Assembly (NCBI GenBank): GCA_013397865.1
Contig: VZTI01000938.1
Coordinates: 969,554-1,033,553 of the forward strand
Origin: Struthidea cinerea
Lineage: Eukaryota > Chordata > Aves > Passeriformes > Corcoracidae
Reading direction: 5' to 3'
DNA: 64,000 nucleotides
Shown one piece after another: positions 25,901 through 35,968 of the stretch (position 1 is its first letter; each line of letters starts with the position of its first letter). The notes under the pieces are model-generated. The model ran no database searches. It had not been told where the DNA came from and was given only the letters and a program-made list of their open reading frames with translations. Position numbers and translations under genes: made by a program.

Positions 25901-28900
25901 TTAATGAGTGGGGACAAGTGGGGTTGAATGGCTGTTTGAACCCAACCCAAATCACAGTGGTTGCCATTGGCAACCAATGCACCATATGTCTGATATTAAC
26001 CTTCCAAATGCCTACAAATCTGAAGAAAGTGTACGCTTCAAAGTCCACACTTGTCCATCAGTTACACAAAGTCCTAACATGAAAAGCAAGTTTTGATGCA
26101 ATACTTTTCCATTTTTCACCAGAGATTTTATTTCTATTGTTTCCAACTGTAAAGGATTCTGCAAAAGTGCATAGGCAGTATCAGAAATTAGTAAAGCCAT
26201 TTCGGAGACAACAGTTTTTGCTATCTTTTGGGTTCTCCTATCACTCCACTAAAGGCAAATTTTCTACATGTTAATGGCCAGCTGCTTCTTCAAAACATTC
26301 CCATGAAAGAGAGAAGGTAAAAATCAAACAAAGGTATCTTACCTCAGATTACCCAACCTTTCTGCTGTCTTGATGGCAGATCAATTAATTGGGAAAAGAA
26401 AAGAATAAAAGAAAGTTAAAAGATCAATTTAATAGCATTCCTTTTAATCAGGGTTTCAGATTATCATGCAATGTCCAGGCACATAATGAAAAGATCATTT
26501 TGTCTATTTTATTGGAGGAACCACTACCACAATCTTTTCTGTCTTTTACAGCTTCCATTTTCAGTGCTGATTTTGTACTTTGCTTCCAATTATTTTAAGC
26601 CTGACAAGATTTCTAGCAAACCTTACTAAAAGGCAAAAATGCAGGAACTAAAGAATTGCAAGCTCTCTCAATGCAATTCCCGGGCAGTTTTAGTGGATGC
26701 AGTTAAACTGAAATGAACGGTATACACTAAGTCATGCCCACAGTGACTTCCAACATATACTTCTAAGTCCAAAATAATCAATTTCCCTAAATACACATTT
26801 TAGCCTCTTTCTCATGTAGGAAGCTTAATTCTTTCACATGACTGTTTGGTCTGCAATTCAAATGTCACAGCTGCAGATCTTTCTGTCAAAGGCGTAATTC
26901 TTTAATAAACACAGAATAAACACAAATTTGAATTATTAAATAAATGTATACAAGGATACATGACTGTATGTATTCTTATGAAGTATGTATGCATAATATA
27001 TATTAAAATGTAAAGAAAATATTATCTCTATACCCACAATATCAACCCAGTTTTTATTACTTCCCCCGCTGCTTTTAAATGCTTCTTATTGTTAAAGGCT
27101 CTTGAAAAGCAATAGACATATATAATTTTTAGACCTTTGTTAAACTAATAGTATCCTTTGCAGTACTTGTATTTCTTTTAAAATGATACCTGACTTATGA
27201 ACTCACATAATCATTCAATACAAATTTAGCTACCCAAGAGTAACACCCTCACATGTTCGAAAAGCCCTACAAACCACAAATATCACTAGAAGAAAGAGAG
27301 AGAGAAATCAGGAAACAAGAGATTTAAACACATCTCAGGAACTGAACATTTCACGGCACAGCATAAAATTTGCTGAAGCCCCTGCTACACCCAAAACGTT
27401 AAATCCGTGTGCAGCATGGTTGTGTTTGAGTCCTTCAAACTGTGGTCAACAAATCTACAAAGAAAATTCTGTCACAGACTGCACTAATATGCAACATCCA
27501 AGAATCTTGCCACCTGTTTTCTCCTTCTGTGCCATTTCTCTGACATCTGGGAAAGCAACATAAGGCTAATAATATTAGCAGAATCAGTTGCATAATTATG
27601 CAGTTATCACTCATGTTAGGAAAACACATTTTGTTCCTATTCTGGGTCAAGTCATTATGAAAATTTGTATGCTTGACTAGCAGAATAATTTGTAGATTGT
27701 TGTTTGCCCTGACATTTTGCTATCATAGTACCTCTAAAAGCCTGTTAAACTTCACAATTATGTTTCAGCTCCTGGGTGCCATTGGACAGGTCATGAGAAG
27801 CAGACAAGCGAGTGGTGCGTCTGTATTTCAACCCTCGCAGAGGAAGAGTTCCGGAAGCTGTTGTCTCCTTGGTAGGTGTTCAAGTGACATTTCAACAGTA
27901 GATTGGCACAAAGTAGTGGTCAATAACAGTGGTTTGCTGTAGGGAAGCCTTCCACTCTGTCACCATGGTTTCTGGAGCTGAGAGACCCTCAAAAGTAATT
28001 TTCAGGAAATGGGACAAAATCAGGAATTGGATGTAAATATTCTTTGTCCAGTATGTTAAATCTGTGTGGGAAGTTCCACAGCTCTACTTTACAGCTGAGA
28101 CCAACATGCATACCCTGGTTTGTACTTTAAATAAGCACCATGACAATGCACGTGGCTTTACACTATTAAGTGGTATCTAGAATGTTATTGTACATTATTA
28201 TAAACAAAATACAGGAATGTCACAGCTGACTAAATTCCTATCAATTATGAACTTAATTTTTACACACATTTAATACTTATCTCATTTCAGACTTTTCTAT
28301 ACTGAGAAATTTTCTTTTAAAGAAAAATGGTTTATACAGTTCACTTCCTGCCATAATCAAGGTCTTTCTAACCTGATATCTGAAGGTTATGCTTCAGTGA
28401 ATAATTCAGTAGGTTAGTGAAACTGTAGCAGCAAAGAAAGTGCTAATCTTAGATGGAAGCTGTGAGGGATATTAAGAAACAATTGCAAAAAGTGACATAT
28501 TTAATAGAGAAAGATTACTCTGTGCTACATCTATTTAATTTGAATTGAATAAATTTTGCCAGTATTTTATGAGATGCAGTCTGCAAATTATGTGAAACTT
28601 CATAGTGTCACTGAAGTCTAGAGGAAAGAATAAAGGATTTTTTCTCCCTCAACCATTTTATGAGTATTGTGATTTTTGAGGACTTCTCACTCTTTCAAAA
28701 GAAATTTCAAAGGAACTGAAGAATCATTCACTGCAGGACTTTATTAATTTGAATTAAGGAAGAAGAAAGGGTAGTAAAAGGTGATAGTACTGAAAGATAA
28801 ATAACAAGAGGCAATAGAAGGATCTGGTGTAATGAGACTTCTTGAAATAACTGAATTCCTTCTGGACTGTGACTGAGTGAGGCTGTATATGCTCTCAATC

Positions 28901-31702
28901 TTTCAGGGAAAATTTAGTTGATCTAGCTGAGACAAGTCTGAAAGTATGAGTAAATGCAAGCGCAAAAAATGATAGGGGGCAGTTTTTTACCCTTAGTCAC
29001 TAAACAGATCCTTAATGCAACGGCAGTCCTGACAAAAATAACTTAAATCTATGTTCATATGATTCCTTGTACGAGTAAGTGGAATAGGAATATGATGCTA
29101 CTACCAAAAATGTCAAATTCATCCTATGTCTTTGTAGAGGTAAAGATAATTTTAAAACCCCTGTTCTTCCGAACAAACATGTACACCTTTTTCTTTTGTA
29201 TTACTGGTTTTGTTCAATAATTTACAAGACTATTAACAAGTTGTACGAGGTATATCCCCTTGACATATTCTTTGAAAAAAATGTAAATAATTTGCAAAAT
29301 CTGGTGAAAAGTAACCAAAGCCTTAATTACATAGCAAACCTTTTGAAAAGAGGGGAATACATTTCTGCATACAATGAAACAAATTGAGAGAACAAAAATA
29401 TTTAAAGCGATGTAAAAAATAAGAAAGAAAAGAAAAGAGATCTTGCCCAAAATTTTGGTCAGAAAGCTTCTTTCGAGGAATTTTGAACTTTGTCCCTGCA
29501 CCACCACCATCCCACCCCAGTTATTCTGCTGCTCAATGCAAATTGCATGAAAGTTACAGATTTGTTATGTGTGGGGTTTTATCTGATGACTGCAATTATT
29601 TTTTTTTCGAACTTGCGCTATTTTAAAGTAGATGATACACAAGCATAAAGTACCACTTTGGAAAATACATTGGGAAAATCCCAGCTTCAGAAACTAACTA
29701 TACATTTTGAAGTTAAGTTTTGCAAGTTGTTGATCCTGAATGTGGATTGTTTCATATTTTCTGTTTCACTATAAGGTCACATTATTAAAAACTGAGAGGA
29801 GACAATAACTCCTTCCCCTACATTCTTCTTCCCTCTAAGTGGAAGAATGGTAAAACCATTGGAAGTCCATACTGCAGGCAATATTGTTCTCTCTGATCTG
29901 CATGGTGGATCCAATATTCCCAATGGGAATTCTCTGCTGTGTGAATAAAAGCACAAATTTCTTAACTGTGATTTCTACTTTGCCCATTCATAATCCCCTT
30001 TGTCTGCTCCAAACAGATTGAAAGGACAAAAACACAGATCTACTGTGCACTTCAGAGAAAAAAATTCTCTTGTATGCATGATTAACCTTATACTGAACAA
30101 TTCATATATGAGCAGGAGTGGAAATAGGATATGGAGCATTTCACCTGTTCTCTAGGTTACCAGATCAAGTCTAGTTCGGGTCACTGGTAACCTGAAGATA
30201 TTACAGCCTAATGGACAGTTTGTGACCCGCATGAAATGAGCTGGAATTACTTAAATTCATGGAAATACATTTCTGTATCACAAAAACCCCACAAAACTCA
30301 CTCAGGGCAAGCAGCCTTCCTGATAATATTAGCAGCAAACAGCAACTGCAGAGCTCGGAGGATGTTTTCACTTCAAATGGCGGTCATATGAGAAAGCTGC
30401 AGCAAGAAAGCAGTTGAAGTGTAGGAAAGACAGAGAAAGAGGCAGAGAGGGGATGCTGTGTTTGTCTATGTATCGTCTGATATGTGTACAAAGAGAAGAC
30501 TTCAGTCTCAAGGCCTGTCAGTTCAGCACCTTTCACGAGTACAAAATGTCATGTACTACATACTGATGAAATAAAAGACAAAGGTGTCAAAGGAACCATT
30601 ACACTATATTCTAGCAATGATCAGAGGATCAACAGCCTCTCTTCTAGATTGACACTATGTTAAACTATGCCAGCATATTTGGCCTGAACCTCTCCTTGCC
30701 TGCCCCAGTTTTACACCATGGGTGGAACTTAATTTACCCCAATAGCCTCACACTCTTTCAAGCAGAAGAGAAATTAAATACACATGTATTTCCCTTCTAG
30801 AAAATCTTTTTGCTATTTTTCAATAGACAGTATGGGTGCAAACATTCACATGCATTACTAAGCTTACTGTTTCTTCTGTTACCAAAAATAAAGGGTGTAT
30901 GTTTACTCACCATATGGATGCAGTGAGTAATCACAGTAGGCAGAATAACATCTTGCACCAAGAGGGTTGCTTATAGTTGGGAAAGCAATGTGTAAAAATA
31001 CCACTGTTTCAACTCCACCTCATCCTGTATATTTGGCTGAAAATGTATTTCTTTCATCAAAATACCCTTCTATAAGTACAGATAATTATGGAAGAGCTCC
31101 GCATCTCAGCTAATGTGGATTGTGATGGCCTCATGATACCAGAATGCATTATCTTCTGCTCTATTCCACTCACACCAGATGATACACGTTGAGAATTCTC
31201 TGAGAAACCAAACATATGAAAGATGGTCCTATGAGTGCTTGTGACCTGAAATGTCAGAAGTGACTTGACATGACTTTCCCAACTGATATGCCAATTAAAA
31301 CTTCTGGTTTGATTACTTAACTTGGATAGTCAGTATGAAAGAGAGGACCTCTCTGGTTTTGGCCTTTATAACCATAACTGCTGCAGCAGCAGCATCCAGT
31401 TGTTGAATTAGGTTACCAGATCCAGTCAAAATTAGATTAAATAGCTCTAAAACGTTTAGATACTTGCTTTCCTCACAAATGTTTTACTAGTTTGCAAGCC
31501 TTCGACAGCTTTGATTATGCGACGAATGTAGGCTAATTGCCTACAGGTCACCTTGTATTATACCACTTACATAAATACAGGTACTAGTCTTCAAAGAGTA
31601 ACGGGTTGGCTTTTACAGGACCTAAAGTGAAATAATATGCAGCTTACTCTTTCCCAGACGCACCTTTTTCCTGGCAGGAGATTTCCCCGATCCTTTCCAG
31701 AA
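22991..31702. other. Gene-poor DNA, no repeat family recognised
   Basis: These 8.7 kb contain no gene or transposon I can support. Minor structures are a hairpin at 25391-25412, a CATTCTTC/GAAGAATG inverted repeat at 29821-29849 and ATTCCC/GGGAAT near 29920-29934. A pyrimidine-rich stretch lies at about 23770-23860. Overlapping open frames at 23042-23392 and 24799-25224 lie on both strands and have no domain features. Confidence 0.5.
25391..25412. repeat. 9-bp-stem hairpin
   Basis: TATTCACTA (25391-25399) and TAGTGAATA (25404-25412) are perfect reverse complements around the loop AATA. No T-run follows directly, so it does not resemble a transcription terminator. In this eukaryotic context it is a small inverted repeat of unknown use. 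Confidence 0.7.
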
Positions 31703-31728
31703 GCACAGCTATAATGCACAGCTATAAT
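31703..31728. repeat. Perfect 13-bp tandem duplication
   Basis: GCACAGCTATAAT occurs twice in direct succession (31703-31715, 31716-31728) with no mismatch. This is consistent with recent slippage. Confidence 0.9.
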
Positions 31729-31982
31729 GATGGTCGACTGCTGTGTGGAGCCTCCTGCTGCTGAGCAGCACGTGTTCCTGGTGGAATGGCATCTTCCCAC
31801 CATCACAAGGGGTTACTACTTTGGCTTGTGTCTTAAGAAAGGTGGTCTAAAAGATTGTTCCATTTTAATTACATTAAATAATGCAAACCTTGTAACAACC
31901 AATATTTGGACAGATGCCATTCCTAGGGCTTTGTAGTTCAAACAGCAGCCTGAAAACAAGAAAAAGAAGAAAAGGAAGAAGT

Positions 31983-32049
31983 AAAGAAGGAAGGAAAGAA
32001 GGAAAGAGAGAGAGAAAGAGAGAAAGAGAAAAAGAGAGAAAGAGAGAAA

Positions 32050-32100
<51 letters not shown>
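31983..32100. repeat. 118-nt uninterrupted purine tract with (GAAA)n
   Basis: Every base on the plus strand from 31983 to 32100 is A or G. The left half mixes GGAA, GAGA and GAAA units. The right half (about 32051-32100) is a regular GAAA array of about 12 units. Long polypurine mirror-type tracts can adopt triplex (H-DNA) structures and are length-unstable. The Lys/Arg/Glu-rich frame across it is a translation artefact. A less pure purine-rich lead-in begins at about 31950. Confidence 0.95.
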
Positions 32101-33681
32101 TGTGTTACAGCTAATCTATTCCTACTTTGTTCATCACCACTGCACACAGTAGGAACATTTTTGTTCTTACTCCATTGCCTCACCATGAGGTACACCTCAT
32201 ACATAATTTTTCATCCTTTATTACGTTTGCATAAAGAAACATACCTACTCCTCTATGTAAAATTAATATTCAAAATCAACATGGATTGTGAATAAGTGCA
32301 CAGTACCAGGGACAGTCACTTCTGAACTGCTCACATAGCTTACCTTAGTCTTGTCAGTAGTTTACTTAGTTACAGCGTGAGTCTCAGTTTCACAGATTTC
32401 TTCATGACTGGTCATTTTTGTTGGGGCTCAGAAAAAATTTCCCAAAATTTTTCTCCCATTTTCTGCAGTTCTTTCGTCCATTACACTGCAGGCAAAAGCC
32501 TCTAAAACCCTCTTACCTTTTCTTAACCTTACAGGATAGTTTAAAGTAAAAGAAAAAAAGAAGAGAGACAGGCACTCTCCCGTTGATAGAATGTCATTTC
32601 AGAAGTCCTTCTGTGCTTCCTACTTTAGTCTGACTACAGCAGTTCAGCAACTTTGCCTGAAGATTAGAAAAAAATTCTAGAAAGAAACATGGAGGTTGGA
32701 AAGGATCACTCTGCATTCTTTGAGCACAGAAATTGGTGTTAAATTCCAGCTCTTGTTTTGTCATACAAGGAGACATGCAGTCACAGTAAAAATTCAAAAG
32801 AGAAACATCCAAGCAGAAACACAGCCCTGTGTTTCTAGGCTAAAGGTGCTCGGGTATGTCTATATGCTGGCCTACAAATTAAGAAATCACTGTTCAAGGT
32901 TTGCCACTCAGAAAGTATACAAAGAATCCCTTGCATGCTCAAGCAAGGCTGAGCAATGCAGGAGGGATGGTACGTCCCTCAGATGGACATATTTTACACA
33001 GGTATTTCTAAATAATCTCATAGGTTTTACCAATCGCATGCAGGCAGGAAGATATTTGATTAAGAAATGTATTAATTTAATCATAAAATCCACCTGTGTA
33101 AAGAGATGACAGCCACTTCATCAGCCAAATATAATTTTTTCCCAGTGTCCCTCCCTACCTCTGCATTCGTAAGACATAGCAAAGTCTAAAGTAACCAAAA
33201 CAACTTAGCAGTCTGGAAATCAGACTAACTACCTCAGACTGAGACCATGCTGCACTGCAGTCTGGGGACACCCACCCATACCCCCTCACCATGCATGCAC
33301 ATTGTCATTGCTATCACATAAAAGGTACTGCTGGCTTATCACCCCTTGGTCCTTATGTTACACTGTAAAGAAGAGACAATCTCCTGTATAGAAGAACCTC
33401 TGATACCTGACCAGGATTCTAAACACAAGTCACAAGATTTAAATACTTTCTCCAATGACATCTCAAAAATCACCCAGACTCATTTTGGGAATGTCAGATG
33501 ATAGTCTCATGCTAGATCCAGCATCAAAAGCGGAATAAACAAATTTGCACAGGGTCTAAATTACAGAGGACTTCGTTGGTCAGAAGCACATCTCACAACA
33601 AAAAGGAAGGCAGTGCAGATTCTGAAGAATGACTATCAACACTGCTTCCACTCATCATGCACATTCTAAACTTCAACAAAG
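32101..33681. other. Unannotated DNA between GAAA tract and CR1
   Basis: No gene or repeat is recognised. The open frame at 32696-33109 (137 codons) has no domain features and overlaps minus-strand frames. I regard it as chance. Confidence 0.5.
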
Positions 33682-34265
33682 CTGTCCATGAGCCAGCAAT
33701 ATGCCCTTGTGGCAAAGGGGGCCAGGGATAACCTCAGGTGCATTAGGAACAGCATTGTCAGCAGGCTGAGTGAGGCGATCCTGCCCCTTTACTGAGATCT
33801 GGTGAGGCCACGTCTGGAGTACTGTGTCCAGTTCTGGGGTCCTCAGTACCAGGGAGACATGGAGCTTCCTCAGTGAGTCCAACAGAGGGTTACAGAGATG
33901 AGAGTTGCTCAGTCTTGAGAATAAACAACTGAGAGGGGACCTCATCAATGTATATAATTATCTGAAGGGAGGGTGTCAAGAGCATGGAAAACAAGAGGCA
34001 ATGGGCAGAAACTTATGCAAAGGAAGTTTCATGTGAATGTGATACAGCACTTCTTTACTGTGTGGGTGACTGTGCAGTGGAACAGGTTGCCCACAGAGGT
34101 TGTGGAGTCTTCCTCACTGGAGTTATTCAAGAACTGTCCAGACACAACCCTATGCAATGTGCATTAGGATGACCCTGCTTGAGCAGGGAGATCGGACCAG
34201 ATAACCCACTGTTGTCCCTTCCAATCTTAAACACATTCTGCTTCTGTGATTCTGTGATTCTGTGA
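33682..34265 (+). mobile_element. CR1 LINE, 5'-truncated 3' end, sense orientation
   Basis: About 580 bp of CR1 in plus orientation. It begins in the ORF2 C-terminal region (TGCCCTTGTGGCAAAGG, then CTGGTGAGGCCACGTCTGGAG, the block encoding LVRPHLEYC-like residues) and runs through the WNRLP-like segment (about 34080-34100). It ends in three tandem ATTCTGTG units at 34247-34265, the CR1 3' terminus. Frameshifts and stops break the coding region, so it is a dead copy. The ATTCTGTG rather than ATTCTATG end and its divergence suggest a different or older CR1 subfamily than the copies at 2.5 and 56.1 kb. The left edge is approximate. Confidence 0.93.
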
Positions 34266-34982
34266 ATACTATTTGCTGAACCCTGAAACACCTACAGGTG
34301 CTCACTGCAGCCAAGCAAGTTAGAGGTACAAAATGTTTAGACAGTACCAGCAGGTCTTGCATCTGAATTAAAATTTTGTAAATCCTTTGCCTAAGAGGGA
34401 AAGGAAAGGACATGCTTACCCAGTTCAAGTATCCTGCCCTCCACAAATGGCCAAGATCTAAAAGAAGATGTATGGTCATGAACCTGAGTACAAATTACAG
34501 GCAGCTCCATTCAAATAACAGTAGCCCTGAATCTGCTGTCAACCCTAAGCGCAAGCACGCTTGTACATCTACCACATCTGAATTTTCCTTATTTTTTCTC
34601 AGCCTTTCAGTGTTTAGAGATATCCACCATAGGGGGTCGGGACCCTTTAAAAAGAGGATGTGATAACTAGATGCTAAAACCTGGCATGAGGGTGTTGATC
34701 TCCCACTTTAATAAACTGTCCAAGAGGAACACACAGAGAAAAAACAGGATTTCTGAACGCTAAGCACTGTCCTCTCTCAGTTTTGGGTACTGAGCACCAG
34801 ACCCACTGATCTGTACATAGAAGACAGTCAATCCTTGATCCCCACCTGGCTCTGAATAATGTATTTGCATTGTGTACAGACTAGGCATCGCTCTGTGCTT
34901 TGCCACTTCATTCATGAGAATAGCAACGGTGAAGACACAGATTTTTCTTCCTGCCTTTTATATACGCACCCTGCAAACGCAG
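34266..34982. other. Unannotated DNA between CR1 and CA repeat
   Basis: No gene, repeat family or clear motif cluster was recognised. The open frame at 34412-34663 has no recognisable domain. Confidence 0.5.
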
Positions 34983-35013
34983 ACACACACACACACACAC
35001 ACGCACACGCACA
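34983..35013. repeat. (CA)n microsatellite
   Basis: About ten perfect AC units are followed by CGCACACGCACA variants. It lies just upstream of the CpG-rich patch and is a candidate polymorphic marker. Confidence 0.93.
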
Positions 35014-35089
35014 TGTATAAACAAATACGCACAGGTACACAGCCACATAAAAATTCACAGTAAGGCTCACAATCAAACAGAAAATTTGC

Positions 35090-35450
35090 AAACGCTCTCG
35101 ATGTAACACGCGGGCTAACTAGACACACAACAAAGGACTCCTGAACCTTTATCAAACACAAATTAACAGGAATACATTTGAATTGTTAAGCCGAACATCG
35201 CCTTTCAGCGCGGCTCGGAGCTGACGCCTCCTTGGCATAGGGACGGGAAACCTATTGCTGCAGCTCCACCTAGTGGGGAGCGGCGGGAAGCGCAGCGGCC
35301 CCGGGGAGCGCGGCCCGGGGGCAGCGGGGGCGGCCCGGCCGCGGCAGCACCGACCCCGCCGCAGCCTCCCGCTGCTCCCAGCGGGAACGAGCCGTGGAGC
35401 GGCCCTTTTCCACCGGAACACATGCTCTGTGCTCGGGATCAAAGCTGAGA
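35090..35450. promoter_or_regulatory. Isolated CpG island-like patch (candidate promoter or insulator)
   Basis: This is one of two CpG-dense stretches in the window. By eye there are about 20 CpGs in 35281-35400, against almost none in most flanking kilobases. It contains a GC box (GGGGGCGG, 35326-35333), runs of four or five G on the plus strand, and a CTCF-like motif at 35262-35276. Such islands usually mark vertebrate promoters or constitutively unmethylated regulatory sites. No convincing coding exon is attached: the frames through it (35255-35512 plus, 35152-35505 minus) are Gly/Pro/Arg/Ala-rich products of GC composition. A TCCTCAG|GTGAGG string at 35471-35483 could serve as a splice donor for a plus-strand non-coding first exon ending at 35477. 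The direction of any transcription is unknown. Confidence 0.55.
35262..35276 (-). promoter_or_regulatory. CTCF-like binding motif
   Basis: On the minus strand the site reads CCACTAGGTGGAGCT. The known CTCF core CCASYAGRKGGCRSY matches at every position except one (A where C is preferred, a substitution the site tolerates in many bound motifs). It sits at the left side of the CpG-rich patch, a common setting for CTCF sites. This is sequence evidence only; binding is not shown. Confidence 0.45.
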
Positions 35451-35595
35451 GCTTGCTTGTTTCTGCTTGTTCCTCAGGTGAGGCAGCTCTCCCAGAGAAC
35501 AGCACCCTCTAATACTGGCAGGATCATCTATCTAAACAAGAGGTAAAGCTGCCAAAATTATATACGTTTATAATCAAAAGGAGTCTGAATTTTCG

Positions 35596-35968
35596 CAGAA
35601 TGACAGAAGGGGTAAGGTTGAAAGAGACGACAGTTGTTCATCTGGTCCAACCTCCCCGGCTGAAGCGGGGTCATCCTAGAGCACGTGGCACAGGATTGGT
35701 ATCCAGGTGATTCTTGAGTATCTCCAGTGAGAGAGACTCCACAACCACTCTGGGCAGCCTGTTCCAGTGCTTGGTCACCTGCACAGTAAAGAAGTTATTT
35801 CTCATATTCGGGTGGAACTTCCTGTGCATCAGTTTCTGCCCATTGCCTCTTGTCCTATTGCTCAGCACCACTGAGAAGAGCCTGGCTCCAGCCTTTTTAA
35901 ATTCACCCTTTAGATACTCAGACACATTGATGAAGTGATGAGGTCTTATGACCTCTTCCAGATTAAAG
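35596..35968 (-). mobile_element. CR1 LINE fragment, antisense, with readable ORF2 tail
   Basis: Reverse-complement CR1 beginning at CAGAATGACAGAA, the degraded 3' terminal repeat. The minus strand reads without a stop from 35991 to 35671. Within the element it encodes a typical CR1 ORF2 C-terminus with NRTRGNGQKL, a KHWNRLP-type segment and an SLEILKNHLD-type end. That is a fragment of the reverse transcriptase protein's tail only; the endonuclease and catalytic domains are missing, so it cannot mobilise. The preserved frame means it is younger or luckier than the copy at 33.7 kb. The right edge (AGGTCTTATGACCTCTTCC) is approximate. Confidence 0.93.

Noticed and set aside
26333..26347. Strong minus-strand splice-donor match (CTGAG|GTAAGATA)
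   Set aside because: A single donor-like word without a paired acceptor, open frame or conserved exon body. Such words are expected by chance.
31914..32114. Lys/Arg/Glu-rich open frame
   Set aside because: It is a translation of the GAAA/purine tract, not a nuclear basic protein.
35152..35512. Pro/Gly/Arg/Ala-rich open frames on both strands across the CpG-rich patch
   Set aside because: GC-rich, CpG-rich DNA has few stop codons, so long frames arise on both strands. No domain is visible.
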